The notes under the pieces: generated by a model | What the model was told of the DNA's origin: nothing | What the model saw: only the letters and a program-made list of their open reading frames with translations | Databases searched by the model: none | Position numbers and translations under genes: made by a program | Shown here: one piece after another, positions 21,087 to 29,317 of the stretch | Layout of the letters: every line of letters starts with the position of its first letter | How positions within the stretch are numbered: the first letter of the stretch is position 1 | Source of the DNA: a virus | DNA: 64,000 nt | IMG/VR virus record: IMGVR_UViG_3300027708_000068 | Span: 1-64,000 of that record | Direction: 5' to 3' (one strand)

Positions 21087-21267
21087 AGAAAAAGAATATT
21101 TAGAAGCTGTGTATGCTGGGTTGGCGATGGCTGGCTACATTATGAATGGCGACTACCACCCATCAGAAATACCTACGCTTGCTAAAGCAATGGCTAAAGT
21201 GATGATGGAAGAACCTAAAGAAGAAACTGGAATAACTGCAGTTAAACGAGTGAGGAAAACAAAATGA
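21076..21267 (+). CDS. Small protein, 63 residues
   Basis: MRSEEKEYLEAVYAGLAMAG then MNGDYHPSEIPTLAKAMAKV and a basic tail (VKRVRKTK). The start at 21076 overlaps the previous gene by 11 bases. Function unknown. Confidence 0.7.
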   Translation: MRSEEKEYLEAVYAGLAMAGYIMNGDYHPSEIPTLAKAMAKVMMEEPKEETGITAVKRVRKTK

Positions 21268-21407
21268 GTAGCTGGCTAATTGCAGTTATTGGTGTAGTGT
21301 ATTTGTTTGTAGCGGTTGACTTATACATCAAGGGACAAGTTGGTTTATCAATAGCGTTCCTAGGCTATTCTCTAGGCAATATCGGTTTGTTTATGGAGGC
21401 AAGATGA
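21264..21407 (+). CDS. Small two-helix membrane protein, 47 residues
   Basis: MSSWLIAVIGVVYLFVAVDL forms one membrane helix and GLSIAFLGYSLGNIGLFM a second, with YIKGQV as the turn. ATGA overlaps on both sides. Similar tiny membrane proteins occur in related environmental phage genomes (inference from memory of sequence style). Possible roles are membrane anchoring of replication or superinfection exclusion. Confidence 0.8.
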   Translation: MSSWLIAVIGVVYLFVAVDLYIKGQVGLSIAFLGYSLGNIGLFMEAR

Positions 21408-21580
21408 GTGCAATTGAACGACAAGAATTGGTAGACATTCTTACACAAGGTTTAGAAGCTTTTAAATTATCAGGCGCAGATGCTCCTGACTATGAAATTT
21501 TACCCGACGGCTCTGTGCTGTTTCATTACATGCCAACAGAGGAACTTAAAAAATATGTGGAGCTACTTAAAAATGACTAA
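21404..21580 (+). CDS. Small protein, 58 residues
   Basis: MSAIERQELVDILTQGLEAF, then PDYEILPDGSVLFHYMPTEE and a C-terminal helix. Acidic, soluble. The ATGA start overlap with the membrane protein gene and an 8-base overlap with the next indicate coupled translation. Function unknown. Confidence 0.7.
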   Translation: MSAIERQELVDILTQGLEAFKLSGADAPDYEILPDGSVLFHYMPTEELKKYVELLKND

Positions 21581-21815
21581 ATGGATTGTAGGTGCGGTAC
21601 TTGCTATGGTTGTTATTCTTTGGTGTGCTGGTGTTCGTGCACAGGTAACAACTTATTTAGGCCCAACAGGTAGTTATATGGGACAGTCTCTTACTAATGG
21701 AAACATTACTACATTTACAGGACCTCAAGGTCAGTTTGTGGGGCAAATTATTGCGCCAAGCCCATCCCCAACTCAACCACTACCGCCAGCATATTGGGGG
21801 CCAAATGGTCGATAG
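21573..21815 (+). CDS. Exported protein with signal peptide and two short repeats
   Basis: 80 residues. MTKWIVGAVLAMVVILWCAG ends in VRA, a good signal peptidase I site before Q24. The mature part contains two related units, TTYLGPTGSYMGQS (26-39) and TTFTGPQGQFVGQI (46-59), then a Pro-rich tail (APSPSPTQPLPPAYWGP). A secreted early protein inside a replication operon is unexpected; it may modify the periplasm or block infection by other phages. The start at 21573 overlaps the upstream gene by 8 bases and has GAGCTAC as a weak ribosome site. Confidence 0.75.
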   Translation: MTKWIVGAVLAMVVILWCAGVRAQVTTYLGPTGSYMGQSLTNGNITTFTGPQGQFVGQIIAPSPSPTQPLPPAYWGPNGR

Positions 21816-22491
21816 AGTAACTTGGTCGTATAGTAGTTTAAAGACCTTTCAACAATGCCCTAAGAAGTATTACCACTTAAAGATTGCTAAAGATATACAG
21901 CAAGAAGATACGGTACATACAATATACGGTAAAGAAGTTCATAAAGCTGCGGAAGATTACATTAAAGAAGGAACACCGGTACCTGAAAAGTACGCATATA
22001 TTCTAGAAACCCTAGACGCTTTAAAAGCTATTCCGGGAGATAAGTATTGTGAAATTGAGCTAGGCATTAAAAAGACTTCAGATGGTAAATACAATACCTG
22101 TGAGTTTAATGACCCTAAGTATTGGTGGCATGGTATTGCTGACTTACTTATAGTTAACGGGGATGAAGCCTATTTGGTTGACTATAAGACTAGTAAAAAT
22201 GCAAAGTATGCTGATACTAAACAGTTAGATTATATGGCTGCCGCAGTTTTTTTAAAGTTCCCAGAAGTTGTTACGATTAAGTCTGCTCTAGTATTTGTAG
22301 TAAGTAAAGAGTTTGTTAAAAAAGAACATACTTCTATGTTTAAATTATCTTATTTACAGTCAGTAGAACCCGACTTAAAAAGGTTAGAAGGTGCGATTCA
22401 TAGTGGTATTTGGAACCCAGTATCCGGCCCATTATGTGGTTGGTGTCCAGTTAAATCGTGTGTGCACAATAAAGAGAAAAAATCATGGTAG
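21805..22491 (+). CDS. RecB/Cas4-family PD-(D/E)XK nuclease with Fe-S cysteines
   Basis: 228 residues. WSYSSLKTFQQCPKKYYH (7-24) is the RecB/Cas4 N-terminal motif with C18. H48 lies in GKEVHKAAE, D113 in HGIADLL, D126-Y-K128 in VDYKTSK and Q140 downstream. C211, C214 and C219 complete, with C18, the four-cysteine set of Cas4/AddB iron-sulfur nucleases. It is probably an exonuclease for phage recombination or end processing. It is one of three PD-(D/E)XK proteins in this operon. The start at 21805 overlaps the exported-protein gene. Confidence 0.92.
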   Translation: MVDRVTWSYSSLKTFQQCPKKYYHLKIAKDIQQEDTVHTIYGKEVHKAAEDYIKEGTPVPEKYAYILETLDALKAIPGDKYCEIELGIKKTSDGKYNTCEFNDPKYWWHGIADLLIVNGDEAYLVDYKTSKNAKYADTKQLDYMAAAVFLKFPEVVTIKSALVFVVSKEFVKKEHTSMFKLSYLQSVEPDLKRLEGAIHSGIWNPVSGPLCGWCPVKSCVHNKEKKSW

Positions 22492-22823
22492 AAAACAATC
22501 AAGCTATAGACGCCGCCTTAATTTTGGAAGATAAACTAAAAGAACGAGTCCAGCGCATTGTAGAACGGGTAGTAGTCAATATTGTAGGTAGGGAAATTCA
22601 TGCGGCAATAGACCGTGAAAAGCAAGCTATGATAACGGAGATTACCCTTTCCATAGGAAAAGCTTTACAATCTATAGAGAAAGATGGGCGAGTACCTTTA
22701 TGGGAAACTAACCCTTTTGTTACTAACATACCTGACTTCATACCAGTAAAAACTGATGGTGAACCAATTCCAACCGTAGAGATTAACTATGCCATACAAG
22801 AACCCAGCAGACCGCAAATATAA
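22485..22823 (+). CDS. Unknown helical protein, 112 residues
   Basis: The first 70 residues are a predicted long helix (EDKLKERVQRIVERVVVNIV; DREKQAMITEITLSIGKALQ). The C-terminal 40 residues are Pro-rich and extended. It overlaps the nuclease upstream and the HNH gene downstream by 35 bases. A coiled-coil scaffold or accessory subunit is possible; function unknown. Confidence 0.7.
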   Translation: MVENNQAIDAALILEDKLKERVQRIVERVVVNIVGREIHAAIDREKQAMITEITLSIGKALQSIEKDGRVPLWETNPFVTNIPDFIPVKTDGEPIPTVEINYAIQEPSRPQI

Positions 22824-23082
22824 AAACGCAGCAGCGTACGAAAATGCGCCTGAGCAAGTAAAAAATAGAACCGCACGGAATAAAGCTCGTGCAGAGTTAG
22901 CTAAAAAAGGAAAAGTAACCAAAGGCGATGGAAAAGATGTTGACCATATCAAGCCCCTTAGTAAAGGGGGCGCAAATACTGAAGGCAATCTGCGGGTTAA
23001 ATCCGCTAGTGCAAACCGTTCTTTCAGTAGAAATTCAGACCATACAATCAAAAAGAACAAACCAAAAAATGGCGCAAATTGA
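22789..23082 (+). CDS. HNH endonuclease-like protein
   Basis: 97 residues, very basic. DVDHIKPLSKGGANTEGNLR (50-69) carries the D52-H53 and N67 residues of the HNH fold, and SANRS follows. The zinc cysteine pairs found in the 3362 gene product are absent. The MPYKNP opening resembles that protein's MPYKDP. It may be a nicking enzyme working with the recombination genes or a mobile nuclease. Confidence 0.82.
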   Translation: MPYKNPADRKYKNAAAYENAPEQVKNRTARNKARAELAKKGKVTKGDGKDVDHIKPLSKGGANTEGNLRVKSASANRSFSRNSDHTIKKNKPKNGAN

Positions 23083-24445
23083 AACCGACTATGACTGGCC
23101 AGGACAATATAAACCTTTTAATCACCAAAAAATAACATCAGCATTTCTTACAGAACGACCAAGAGCATTTTGTTTTAACGAACAAGGTACAGGAAAAACC
23201 GCATCGGTTATTTGGGCTGCCGACTTTCTGATGAATTTAGGTGTTATTCGTAGGGTGTTAGTTGTATGCCCACTATCCATTATGAAATCAGCATGGCAAA
23301 ATGACTTATTTAAATTTGCATGCCATCGTTCCTGCGATATAGCTTACGGCGACAAAAAAAAGCGCACTAAAATTATTGAAGGTGGTACAGAGTTTGTCAT
23401 TATTAACTTTGACGGGCTGGCTATTGTACAAGATGTTATTGCTGCTGGTGGGTTTGACCTAATCGTAGTAGATGAGGCAAGCGCCTATAAAAACGTAACA
23501 ACAGAGCGTTGGAAAATACTTCGTGATTTATGTAAAGATATTAAAGGCTTATGGATGCTTACAGGTACTCCAGCAGCACAATCACCAGTTGACGCGTATG
23601 GTTTAGCTAAACTAATTAACCCCGATAATATACCCAAGTTTTATGGTTCTTTTCGTGACCAAGTTATGTATAAAGTTGGCATGTATCGTTGGGTTCCAAA
23701 AGCTAATGCACAAGATGTGGTACATCAAGCATTACAACCAGCTATTCGTTTTGAAAAAAGTCAGTGTTTAGATTTACCTGATGTAACTTTTGTAGAACGT
23801 GATGCGCCCCTAACTGCTCAGCAAGTTAAGTATTACCAGAAGCTAAAGAACGATATGATTATTCAAGCAGCCGGAGAAGAAATTAGTTCAGCCAATGCAG
23901 CAACCAGCATTAATAAGTTACTGCAAATATCTGGTGGTGCGGTCTATACCGATACTAAAGAAGTTGTAGAGTTTGATGTATCTAACCGACTACAAGTAGT
24001 TAAAGAAGTTATTGATGAAGCATCCCACAAAGTTTTAGTATTTGTACCTTTTACCCACACTATAGAATTATTACAAGCGTACCTAACAAAGAACGGTATA
24101 ACAAACGCCGTAATCAACGGGCAAGTTCCAGTAGCAAAACGTAATACAATTATTCAAGACTTTCAAGATACAGACAATGTGCAAGTGTTAGTCATACAAC
24201 CCCAAGCCGCATCACACGGGTTAACCCTAACAGCTGCAAATGTAATTATTTGGTATGCCCCTGTAATGAGCGTAGAAACATACCTACAAGCCAATGCTCG
24301 TATTAATAGGCCCGGACAAAAGAATCCTATGACTATCGTACATATCAAGGGCAGCGAAGTAGAAAGTAAACTGTATAAGATGCTTAATAACAACATTGAT
24401 AATCATACAAGATTGATTGATTTATATCGCCAAGAAATAGAATAA
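23069..24445 (+). CDS. SNF2-type superfamily 2 helicase
   Basis: 458 residues from ATG 23069; the longer frame (22928) duplicates the HNH gene in another frame. Walker A NEQGTGKTAS (37-46), VCPLSIMKSAW for motif Ia, VVDEASAYKN (133-142) as the DEAx box, LTGTPAA for motif III, and QANARINRPGQKN for motif VI. This is the compact phage SNF2-like ATPase that moves on double-stranded DNA, probably in replication or recombination. It has no extra nuclease domain. It ends just before the second class-B promoter. Confidence 0.93.
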   Translation: MAQIETDYDWPGQYKPFNHQKITSAFLTERPRAFCFNEQGTGKTASVIWAADFLMNLGVIRRVLVVCPLSIMKSAWQNDLFKFACHRSCDIAYGDKKKRTKIIEGGTEFVIINFDGLAIVQDVIAAGGFDLIVVDEASAYKNVTTERWKILRDLCKDIKGLWMLTGTPAAQSPVDAYGLAKLINPDNIPKFYGSFRDQVMYKVGMYRWVPKANAQDVVHQALQPAIRFEKSQCLDLPDVTFVERDAPLTAQQVKYYQKLKNDMIIQAAGEEISSANAATSINKLLQISGGAVYTDTKEVVEFDVSNRLQVVKEVIDEASHKVLVFVPFTHTIELLQAYLTKNGITNAVINGQVPVAKRNTIIQDFQDTDNVQVLVIQPQAASHGLTLTAANVIIWYAPVMSVETYLQANARINRPGQKNPMTIVHIKGSEVESKLYKMLNNNIDNHTRLIDLYRQEIE

Positions 24446-24448
24446 TAG

Positions 24449-24477
24449 TTGGACAGAGTAAAGAAACATGTTATACT
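24449..24477 (+). promoter_or_regulatory. Early promoter, class B
   Basis: TTGGAC (24449-24454), 17-base spacer, TATACT (24472-24477) preceded by TGT; TGGACA with a 16-base spacer is the alternative alignment. It shares GACAGAGTAAAGAA with the 16132 promoter. RNA would start near 24484, 17 bases before the ATG with AAGGAG. Confidence 0.75.
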
Positions 24478-24500
24478 GACAGCTCGAAAAGGAGCAGGAA

Positions 24501-24893
24501 ATGGAACAAATGTCAGCGGAAAAACTTGCAAATATCTACATTAAAATTCGTGATGCTAAGCAAGCCGAAGAAGAAAAAATGAAGTCAAAGTTGGCAGAGT
24601 ACCAAGAGCAATTAGACACAATTTCGGAGCAGTTGTTAGAGCTATGTAAAGACCAAGATGCAACCAGTATTAAAACTGCATCAGGTACAATTATCCGTAA
24701 AGTATCTACCCGTTACTGGTCTACTGACTGGGAGTCAATGCACCAATTTATTAAAGAGCATGATGCTTTAGGTTTGTTAGAACAAAGAATTCATCAAGCA
24801 AACATGAAGCAGTTTTTAGAAGAAAATCCTGAACTGATGCCAGCGGGAGTTCAGGTCGATAGAAAATATACCGTGGTAGTTAGAAGGAGCTAG
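24501..24893 (+). CDS. Conserved coiled-coil phage protein (Gp157-like)
   Basis: 130 residues. An N-terminal coiled coil (KLANIYIKIRDAKQAEEEKM; LAEYQEQLDTISEQLLELCK) leads to a compact domain, TASGTIIRKVSTRYWSTDWE and FIKEHDALGLLEQRIHQANM. The build resembles phage proteins grouped with Gp157 or host-nuclease inhibitors, usually next to ssDNA-binding proteins as here. Function is uncertain. Strong AAGGAG ribosome site. Confidence 0.8.
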   Translation: MEQMSAEKLANIYIKIRDAKQAEEEKMKSKLAEYQEQLDTISEQLLELCKDQDATSIKTASGTIIRKVSTRYWSTDWESMHQFIKEHDALGLLEQRIHQANMKQFLEENPELMPAGVQVDRKYTVVVRRS

Positions 24894-24894
24894 T

Positions 24895-25125
24895 ATGTCA
24901 GAAGCACAAGAAGCAACACAAGAGCAACAAGAGCGTATGCAAGCTGCAATTAAAGATGCACAACAACAGGCAATGCAAGAGCTACAACAAAACGCGCAAA
25001 TTGAAATTCAAATGCGGGTTCAAGCATTGGGTGCGGCAGTTAATGCAAGCGCTTCAAATACACCCGAAGAAATTGCAAAAGCAGCAACAGTATTTTTAAA
25101 ATTCTTGAAGCAAGGAGAAGCATAA
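24895..25125 (+). CDS. Gln/Ala-rich helical protein, 76 residues
   Basis: SEAQEATQEQQERMQAAIKD and QQQAMQELQQNAQIEIQMRV predict a continuous helix, then a short C-terminal helix. It lies between the coiled-coil gene and the ssDNA-binding-like gene with only 1-base gaps, so it is probably a partner of one of them. Function unknown. Confidence 0.75.
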   Translation: MSEAQEATQEQQERMQAAIKDAQQQAMQELQQNAQIEIQMRVQALGAAVNASASNTPEEIAKAATVFLKFLKQGEA

Positions 25126-25126
25126 C

Positions 25127-26011
25127 ATGAGTAATATTTCCGTATTTAACCAAGAAGTACCATCGTTTTTACAAGGCGCTAACGGCCTTAACGATTTAAC
25201 TAAATCCCTTGCAGGTAAAACTGCTGGTGGTGGTAAACGTATCTCAATTCGTGGCGGTGTATTCCGTAAGATTGTAGGCGGAGAAGAAGTTGGTAAAATT
25301 ACTAGCCGTGAGTTAAATGTAATTATTGTTAATGCAGCTCGTGGCGTATCACGTATTTATTACGCTGGTAAATATGACCCAACTGCAATCGTTCCACCTA
25401 CTTGCGTATCTAACGACGGTATCCATGCGGATACTAAAGACGAAGGACGTCAAAGTGATTCATGCGCTACTTGTGCACAGAATATTGCTGGTTCAGGCAA
25501 TGGTAATTCCCGTGCATGTCGTTACACTCGTAAGGTTGCTATTATTTTAGAGAACGACCCAACGGGCGATGTATACCAGTTGCAACTTCCATCTACTTCT
25601 ATATTTGGTAAAGGTGAAGGTAACGTACATCCGTTTGAAAGTTATATTAAATTCATTGCCGGTAATGGTCGCAACATTAATCAAATTGTTACGCAGATTA
25701 GTTTAGATACAGATAGCGATACACCTAAGTTATTGTTCTCACCAGTACGCCATGTAAATGAAACTGAATGGGACTTAGCGGCAGTAGCTGGCGATTCTTT
25801 GGAAGCTAAAAATGCAATTACTTTAACGGTTGCACAAACTGATGGGGTTAAAAAAATTGCAGCTCCTGAAGTTAAAAAACCTGTAACACAAATGGAACCA
25901 GATGAAGAAATTTCTGAGCCTACAAAACGTGTTACTAAAAAAGTTGAGGTTGCGCCTGCTAATAAAAAGAGTTTGGGTGACGTAATCAATGCGTGGAGTG
26001 CAGTAGACTAA
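25127..26011 (+). CDS. Putative ssDNA-binding protein with zinc cysteines
   Basis: 294 residues. The core (30-240) has ISIRGGVFRKIVGGEEVGKI followed by C93, C113, C116 and C131 (PPTCVSNDG...CATCAQ...SRACR), a cysteine set seen in a phage family annotated as ssDNA-binding or annealing proteins. The C-terminal 60 residues are disordered and charged with an acidic end, as in many SSBs. It sits between coupled replication genes. The role as SSB is inferred from family resemblance and place. Confidence 0.75.
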   Translation: MSNISVFNQEVPSFLQGANGLNDLTKSLAGKTAGGGKRISIRGGVFRKIVGGEEVGKITSRELNVIIVNAARGVSRIYYAGKYDPTAIVPPTCVSNDGIHADTKDEGRQSDSCATCAQNIAGSGNGNSRACRYTRKVAIILENDPTGDVYQLQLPSTSIFGKGEGNVHPFESYIKFIAGNGRNINQIVTQISLDTDSDTPKLLFSPVRHVNETEWDLAAVAGDSLEAKNAITLTVAQTDGVKKIAAPEVKKPVTQMEPDEEISEPTKRVTKKVEVAPANKKSLGDVINAWSAVD

Positions 26012-26238
26012 TGAGCCATGGCTACAGCGTAAAGCTGGTCCAGCTAAACAAACTAGCAGATAAGAAAAAGCTAGGGGTAATACTTGGCAAAGAGTGTATA
26101 CGGACTAGTATTTCTGTATCACAAGTTGCTAAAATTATCGGTGTTAGCCGGATGACTGTATATAATTGGTTTACGGGTTTGCACAACCCACAAGAAGTAT
26201 ACGAACCCGCAATACAAGGTTTACTAGACCAGCTTTAA
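26011..26238 (+). CDS. HTH transcriptional regulator, 75 residues
   Basis: The start at 26011 shares TAATG with the ssDNA-binding gene; the longer frame is out. Residues 34-56, ISVSQVAKIIGVSRMTVYNW, form a clear helix-turn-helix of the MerR/Cro type, followed by a short tail. It is the only classical HTH protein in the window, so it is a good candidate for control of early promoters or of the 13-bp palindromes. Direct evidence is lacking. Confidence 0.85.
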   Translation: MSHGYSVKLVQLNKLADKKKLGVILGKECIRTSISVSQVAKIIGVSRMTVYNWFTGLHNPQEVYEPAIQGLLDQL

Positions 26239-26261
26239 TTTAATTGTTTTTAACTCATTAA

Positions 26262-26281
26262 GGGGGGTAACCAATCCCCCC
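26262..26281 (+). promoter_or_regulatory. G6/C6 hairpin before primase gene
   Basis: GGGGGG (26262-26267) and CCCCCC (26276-26281) form a 6-bp stem with loop TAACCAAT. No U-run follows. It ends 24 bases before the primase start and might protect or attenuate the mRNA. Confidence 0.45.
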
Positions 26282-26305
26282 CGACGACCTGTCTTTGGAA
26301 GATAT

Positions 26306-29146
26306 ATGACAACGATTGACCTTTTAGATACAGTGCTACCCCAAGAGGGATGGTTTGCTGTACTCGGTATTAAAGGGAAATCTGTAAGACAAAAGCTAGT
26401 ACAGACACGAGATGAAGTAAATAAAATAACAGAAAAGTTTGTTGCAGAAGAACGCAATGTATTCTTTGGGCTTGCTAAGTTTGAAACTGGTGAAAGCAGA
26501 GAACAAGATAACGTAAAAGCGCTTAAAGCATTTTGGTTAGATATAGATTGTGGCGAAGCTAAAGCAGAAGTAAATTCCAAAACTGGAAGACCTGATGGTT
26601 ACATTGACCAAGCAACAGGCATGCAAGAACTTATAAAGTTTTGCGACCTTATTGGTTTACCACAGCCTATAGTTGTTGATTCAGGCAGAGGTTTACATGT
26701 CTACTGGCCGCTTACAGAATCTGTTTCACGGAACATTTGGGAACCTGTAGCTAAGCGCTTTAGGGACCTATGCGTTAAACAAAACTTTTATGTAGACCCA
26801 TCCGTGTTTGAAGCATCTAGAGTTTTACGGATTCCTGGTACATTTAACTTTAAAGAAACACCTGCATTATCAGTAGCAATCGTAGCTGAGGGTGCGCCTA
26901 TAGAGTTTGAGAAATTTAAAGAAATACTAGGTGTTACTGAGGTAACACCCATAGAGTTTGCACCTAGTAAGGGTGAGCTTAATGAGTTTACTAAGTCTTT
27001 ATTAGGTAACAAGATTCAACGCTTTAAAAACATTATGATTCGTGGTGAGAACGGTTGCCAACAACTGAACTACGCTTTTGAAAATCAAGATTCTATTAGT
27101 GAGCCTTTATGGTGGTCTGCATTAACCGTAGCTAATGTATGCGTGGATAGACAAGTAGCTATTCATATGATGTCTAGTCAGCATCCTGATTATGATGCAA
27201 TTGCTACCGAGGCTAAAGCAACACAACAAAAGGAAGGTAAGGGCGGCCCTCATACTTGTGCAACATTTGAAAAACACAATCCCGGCGGCTGCAATGGCTG
27301 CAAATGGAAAGGCAAAATTACTGGACCAGTTGCACTTAGTTCAGAAATTAATGCGGCTAAGTTTGAAGACAATGAAGTAGAAGTGGAAGAGGGGGTAGTT
27401 GAAGTTATACCTGAGTATCCAAAGCCATATTTACGTGGCGCCGCTGGTGGTATTTTCTTGCCCCCAGTTGGGGATGAGGCTGAGCCTATCTGTGTATATG
27501 AGCATGACATATATGTGCTTAAACTAATGATGGACCCCGCCGCTGGTATGTGCGCGTTGATGAAACTTCACCTGCCGCATGATGGCATGAAAGAGTTTGT
27601 AGTCCCATTAGAAACAATATCAGTACCAGAAGAACTAAAAAGAGAGCTAGCTACAAAAGGGGTTGCATGTACCCAAACACAGATGAAACATCTAGCCATG
27701 TTTGTTATGGCGTTTGTTAAAAATCTGCAATATAAAAGGAAATCAGAAATTATGAGAACACAATTTGGATGGGCTGAAAAAGATAGTAAGTTCATCATTG
27801 GGGATAGAGAGCTTAGCAAGGACGGTACTTATGGAAGTCCAGCATCTGCCGAGACTAGGGCTATTGCACAGCATTTAGTACCACAGGGTACATACGAAGC
27901 ATGGCGAGAAGTATTTAATATGTACGCTTTACCGGGTTTAGAGCCGCATGCTTTTGCTGCCCTGACTGCTTTTGGCGCACCACTATTTAAGTTTACTGGG
28001 CTTAAAGGCGCAATCATTAACGTCATCTATAAATTTGGTGGTACGGGCAAGTCAACAACGCTCTTTATGTGCAACAGCGTATACGGACACCCTGAGTCTT
28101 TATCATCGGTCTGGAAGGACACAAACAACGCCAAGATGCAGCGTTTGGGGGTAATGAATAACCTACCCTATACCATTGATGAAATCACCAATATAACCCC
28201 CGCAGACTTCTCTGACCTTGCTTATGGCATGTCTCAGGGTAGGGCCAAGGACCGCATGGAAGGGGCAACCAATAGGCTGCGTGAAAATAACACTACTTGG
28301 CAGACTATGTCCCTGGCTAGTGCAAACGCTTCCTTCTACGAGAAATTGGGTAATGCTAAAGCAGGGGCAAACGCAGAGATGTTACGCCTATTTGAGTACA
28401 CAATACCACCTAACAATGTTATATCCACCGAGGATGGCAAGCGTCTATTTGACCGCCAGCTTAAAGAGAATTATGGGCATGCTGGAGATATGTATATTCA
28501 ATGGCTAATTAATAACCTAGAAGAGGCCGTACAGTGCATGCTTGATATTCAGCGTAGGATTGATACAGAACTGAGGCTTACTCCCCCTGAGCGTTTTTGG
28601 TCTGCTGTAGCGGCATGTAATTTAGCTGGGGGTCTTGTTGCTAAGCGGGTTGGGTTACATGACTATGATATGGCTGAGCTTTATAGGTGGACTTGTAAGA
28701 CTATCCAAGGCATGCGGGAGGAGATTAAACCCCCTGCAGAGAACGCAGTAGCTGTAATTGGTGACTACATTAACCGCCATATGCAAAACATCTTGGTAGT
28801 AAAAGCTGATGTGGATAAACGTACTGCAGCACATTCGTTGCCTACATTAGAGCCTAAGGGTGAATTACTTATCCGTTATGAACCAGATACTAAAATGATG
28901 TACATGATTACTCGTGAGTTTAAGCATGATTGTGTGGAACGCCAGACTAACTATAAAGATACATTGAAAGAGCTGGAGACCCGTGGGTTTTTTAAAGGGT
29001 CTATGAATAAGCGCATGTCTAAAGGGATGAAGATTACTTCCCCTGCAGTAGCTACTTTAGCATTTGATTGTTCTAGTGGTTTACTGGATATGGATGGATT
29101 AATTGCCCCGGAGATTGAGCATGCGAGTAGAGAGACTGAGTTATAA
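26306..29146 (+). CDS. Primase-helicase (AEP-type primase plus SF3/DUF927 helicase)
   Basis: 946 residues. The N-terminal domain has FWLDIDCG (D79, D81), DSGRGLHVYW (125-134) and a later DPSVFEASRVLRIPGTFNFK, the catalytic and nucleotide-binding pattern of archaeo-eukaryotic primases. A cysteine cluster near 316-335 (CATF...GGCNGCKWK) may bind zinc. The C-terminal domain has Walker A FGGTGKST near 577-584, followed by DEITN, resembling DUF927/SF3 helicases. The protein would unwind and prime at the replication fork for the family A polymerase. It is preceded by GGAAGA. The single outlying palindromic site (28410) lies in it. Confidence 0.92.
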   Translation: MTTIDLLDTVLPQEGWFAVLGIKGKSVRQKLVQTRDEVNKITEKFVAEERNVFFGLAKFETGESREQDNVKALKAFWLDIDCGEAKAEVNSKTGRPDGYIDQATGMQELIKFCDLIGLPQPIVVDSGRGLHVYWPLTESVSRNIWEPVAKRFRDLCVKQNFYVDPSVFEASRVLRIPGTFNFKETPALSVAIVAEGAPIEFEKFKEILGVTEVTPIEFAPSKGELNEFTKSLLGNKIQRFKNIMIRGENGCQQLNYAFENQDSISEPLWWSALTVANVCVDRQVAIHMMSSQHPDYDAIATEAKATQQKEGKGGPHTCATFEKHNPGGCNGCKWKGKITGPVALSSEINAAKFEDNEVEVEEGVVEVIPEYPKPYLRGAAGGIFLPPVGDEAEPICVYEHDIYVLKLMMDPAAGMCALMKLHLPHDGMKEFVVPLETISVPEELKRELATKGVACTQTQMKHLAMFVMAFVKNLQYKRKSEIMRTQFGWAEKDSKFIIGDRELSKDGTYGSPASAETRAIAQHLVPQGTYEAWREVFNMYALPGLEPHAFAALTAFGAPLFKFTGLKGAIINVIYKFGGTGKSTTLFMCNSVYGHPESLSSVWKDTNNAKMQRLGVMNNLPYTIDEITNITPADFSDLAYGMSQGRAKDRMEGATNRLRENNTTWQTMSLASANASFYEKLGNAKAGANAEMLRLFEYTIPPNNVISTEDGKRLFDRQLKENYGHAGDMYIQWLINNLEEAVQCMLDIQRRIDTELRLTPPERFWSAVAACNLAGGLVAKRVGLHDYDMAELYRWTCKTIQGMREEIKPPAENAVAVIGDYINRHMQNILVVKADVDKRTAAHSLPTLEPKGELLIRYEPDTKMMYMITREFKHDCVERQTNYKDTLKELETRGFFKGSMNKRMSKGMKITSPAVATLAFDCSSGLLDMDGLIAPEIEHASRETEL
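28410..28422. promoter_or_regulatory. Palindromic site 18, one mismatch, isolated
   Basis: CTAACAATGTTAT inside the primase-helicase gene, read as Asn-Asn-Val, as in site 8. It is 12 kb from the nearest other copy. Confidence 0.6.
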
Positions 29147-29315
29147 CATTAATTGGAAAAACTTTAAGGCTGGGACATCATTTTTTATTCCCGCTTTGAA
29201 TTGCATGCAGGCTAAGCAGGATATAGGCCGTGTTGCAAAAAGATTAAAGATGCTGATTTTGATGCAAGTTGTTATTGAAGAAGGCATCAGAGGAGTTCGT
29301 GTCTGGAGGGTTTGA
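29121..29315 (+). CDS. Small basic protein at end of early region
   Basis: 64 residues starting MRVERLSYNINWKNFKAGTS, with GGAG upstream. It overlaps the primase end by 26 bases. FFIPALNCMQAKQDIGRVAK and a final strand (IEEGIRGVRVWRV) give a compact alpha-beta pattern, fairly basic. Likely a small nucleic-acid binding protein; no family named with confidence. Confidence 0.7.
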   Translation: MRVERLSYNINWKNFKAGTSFFIPALNCMQAKQDIGRVAKRLKMLILMQVVIEEGIRGVRVWRV

Positions 29316-29317
29316 GT

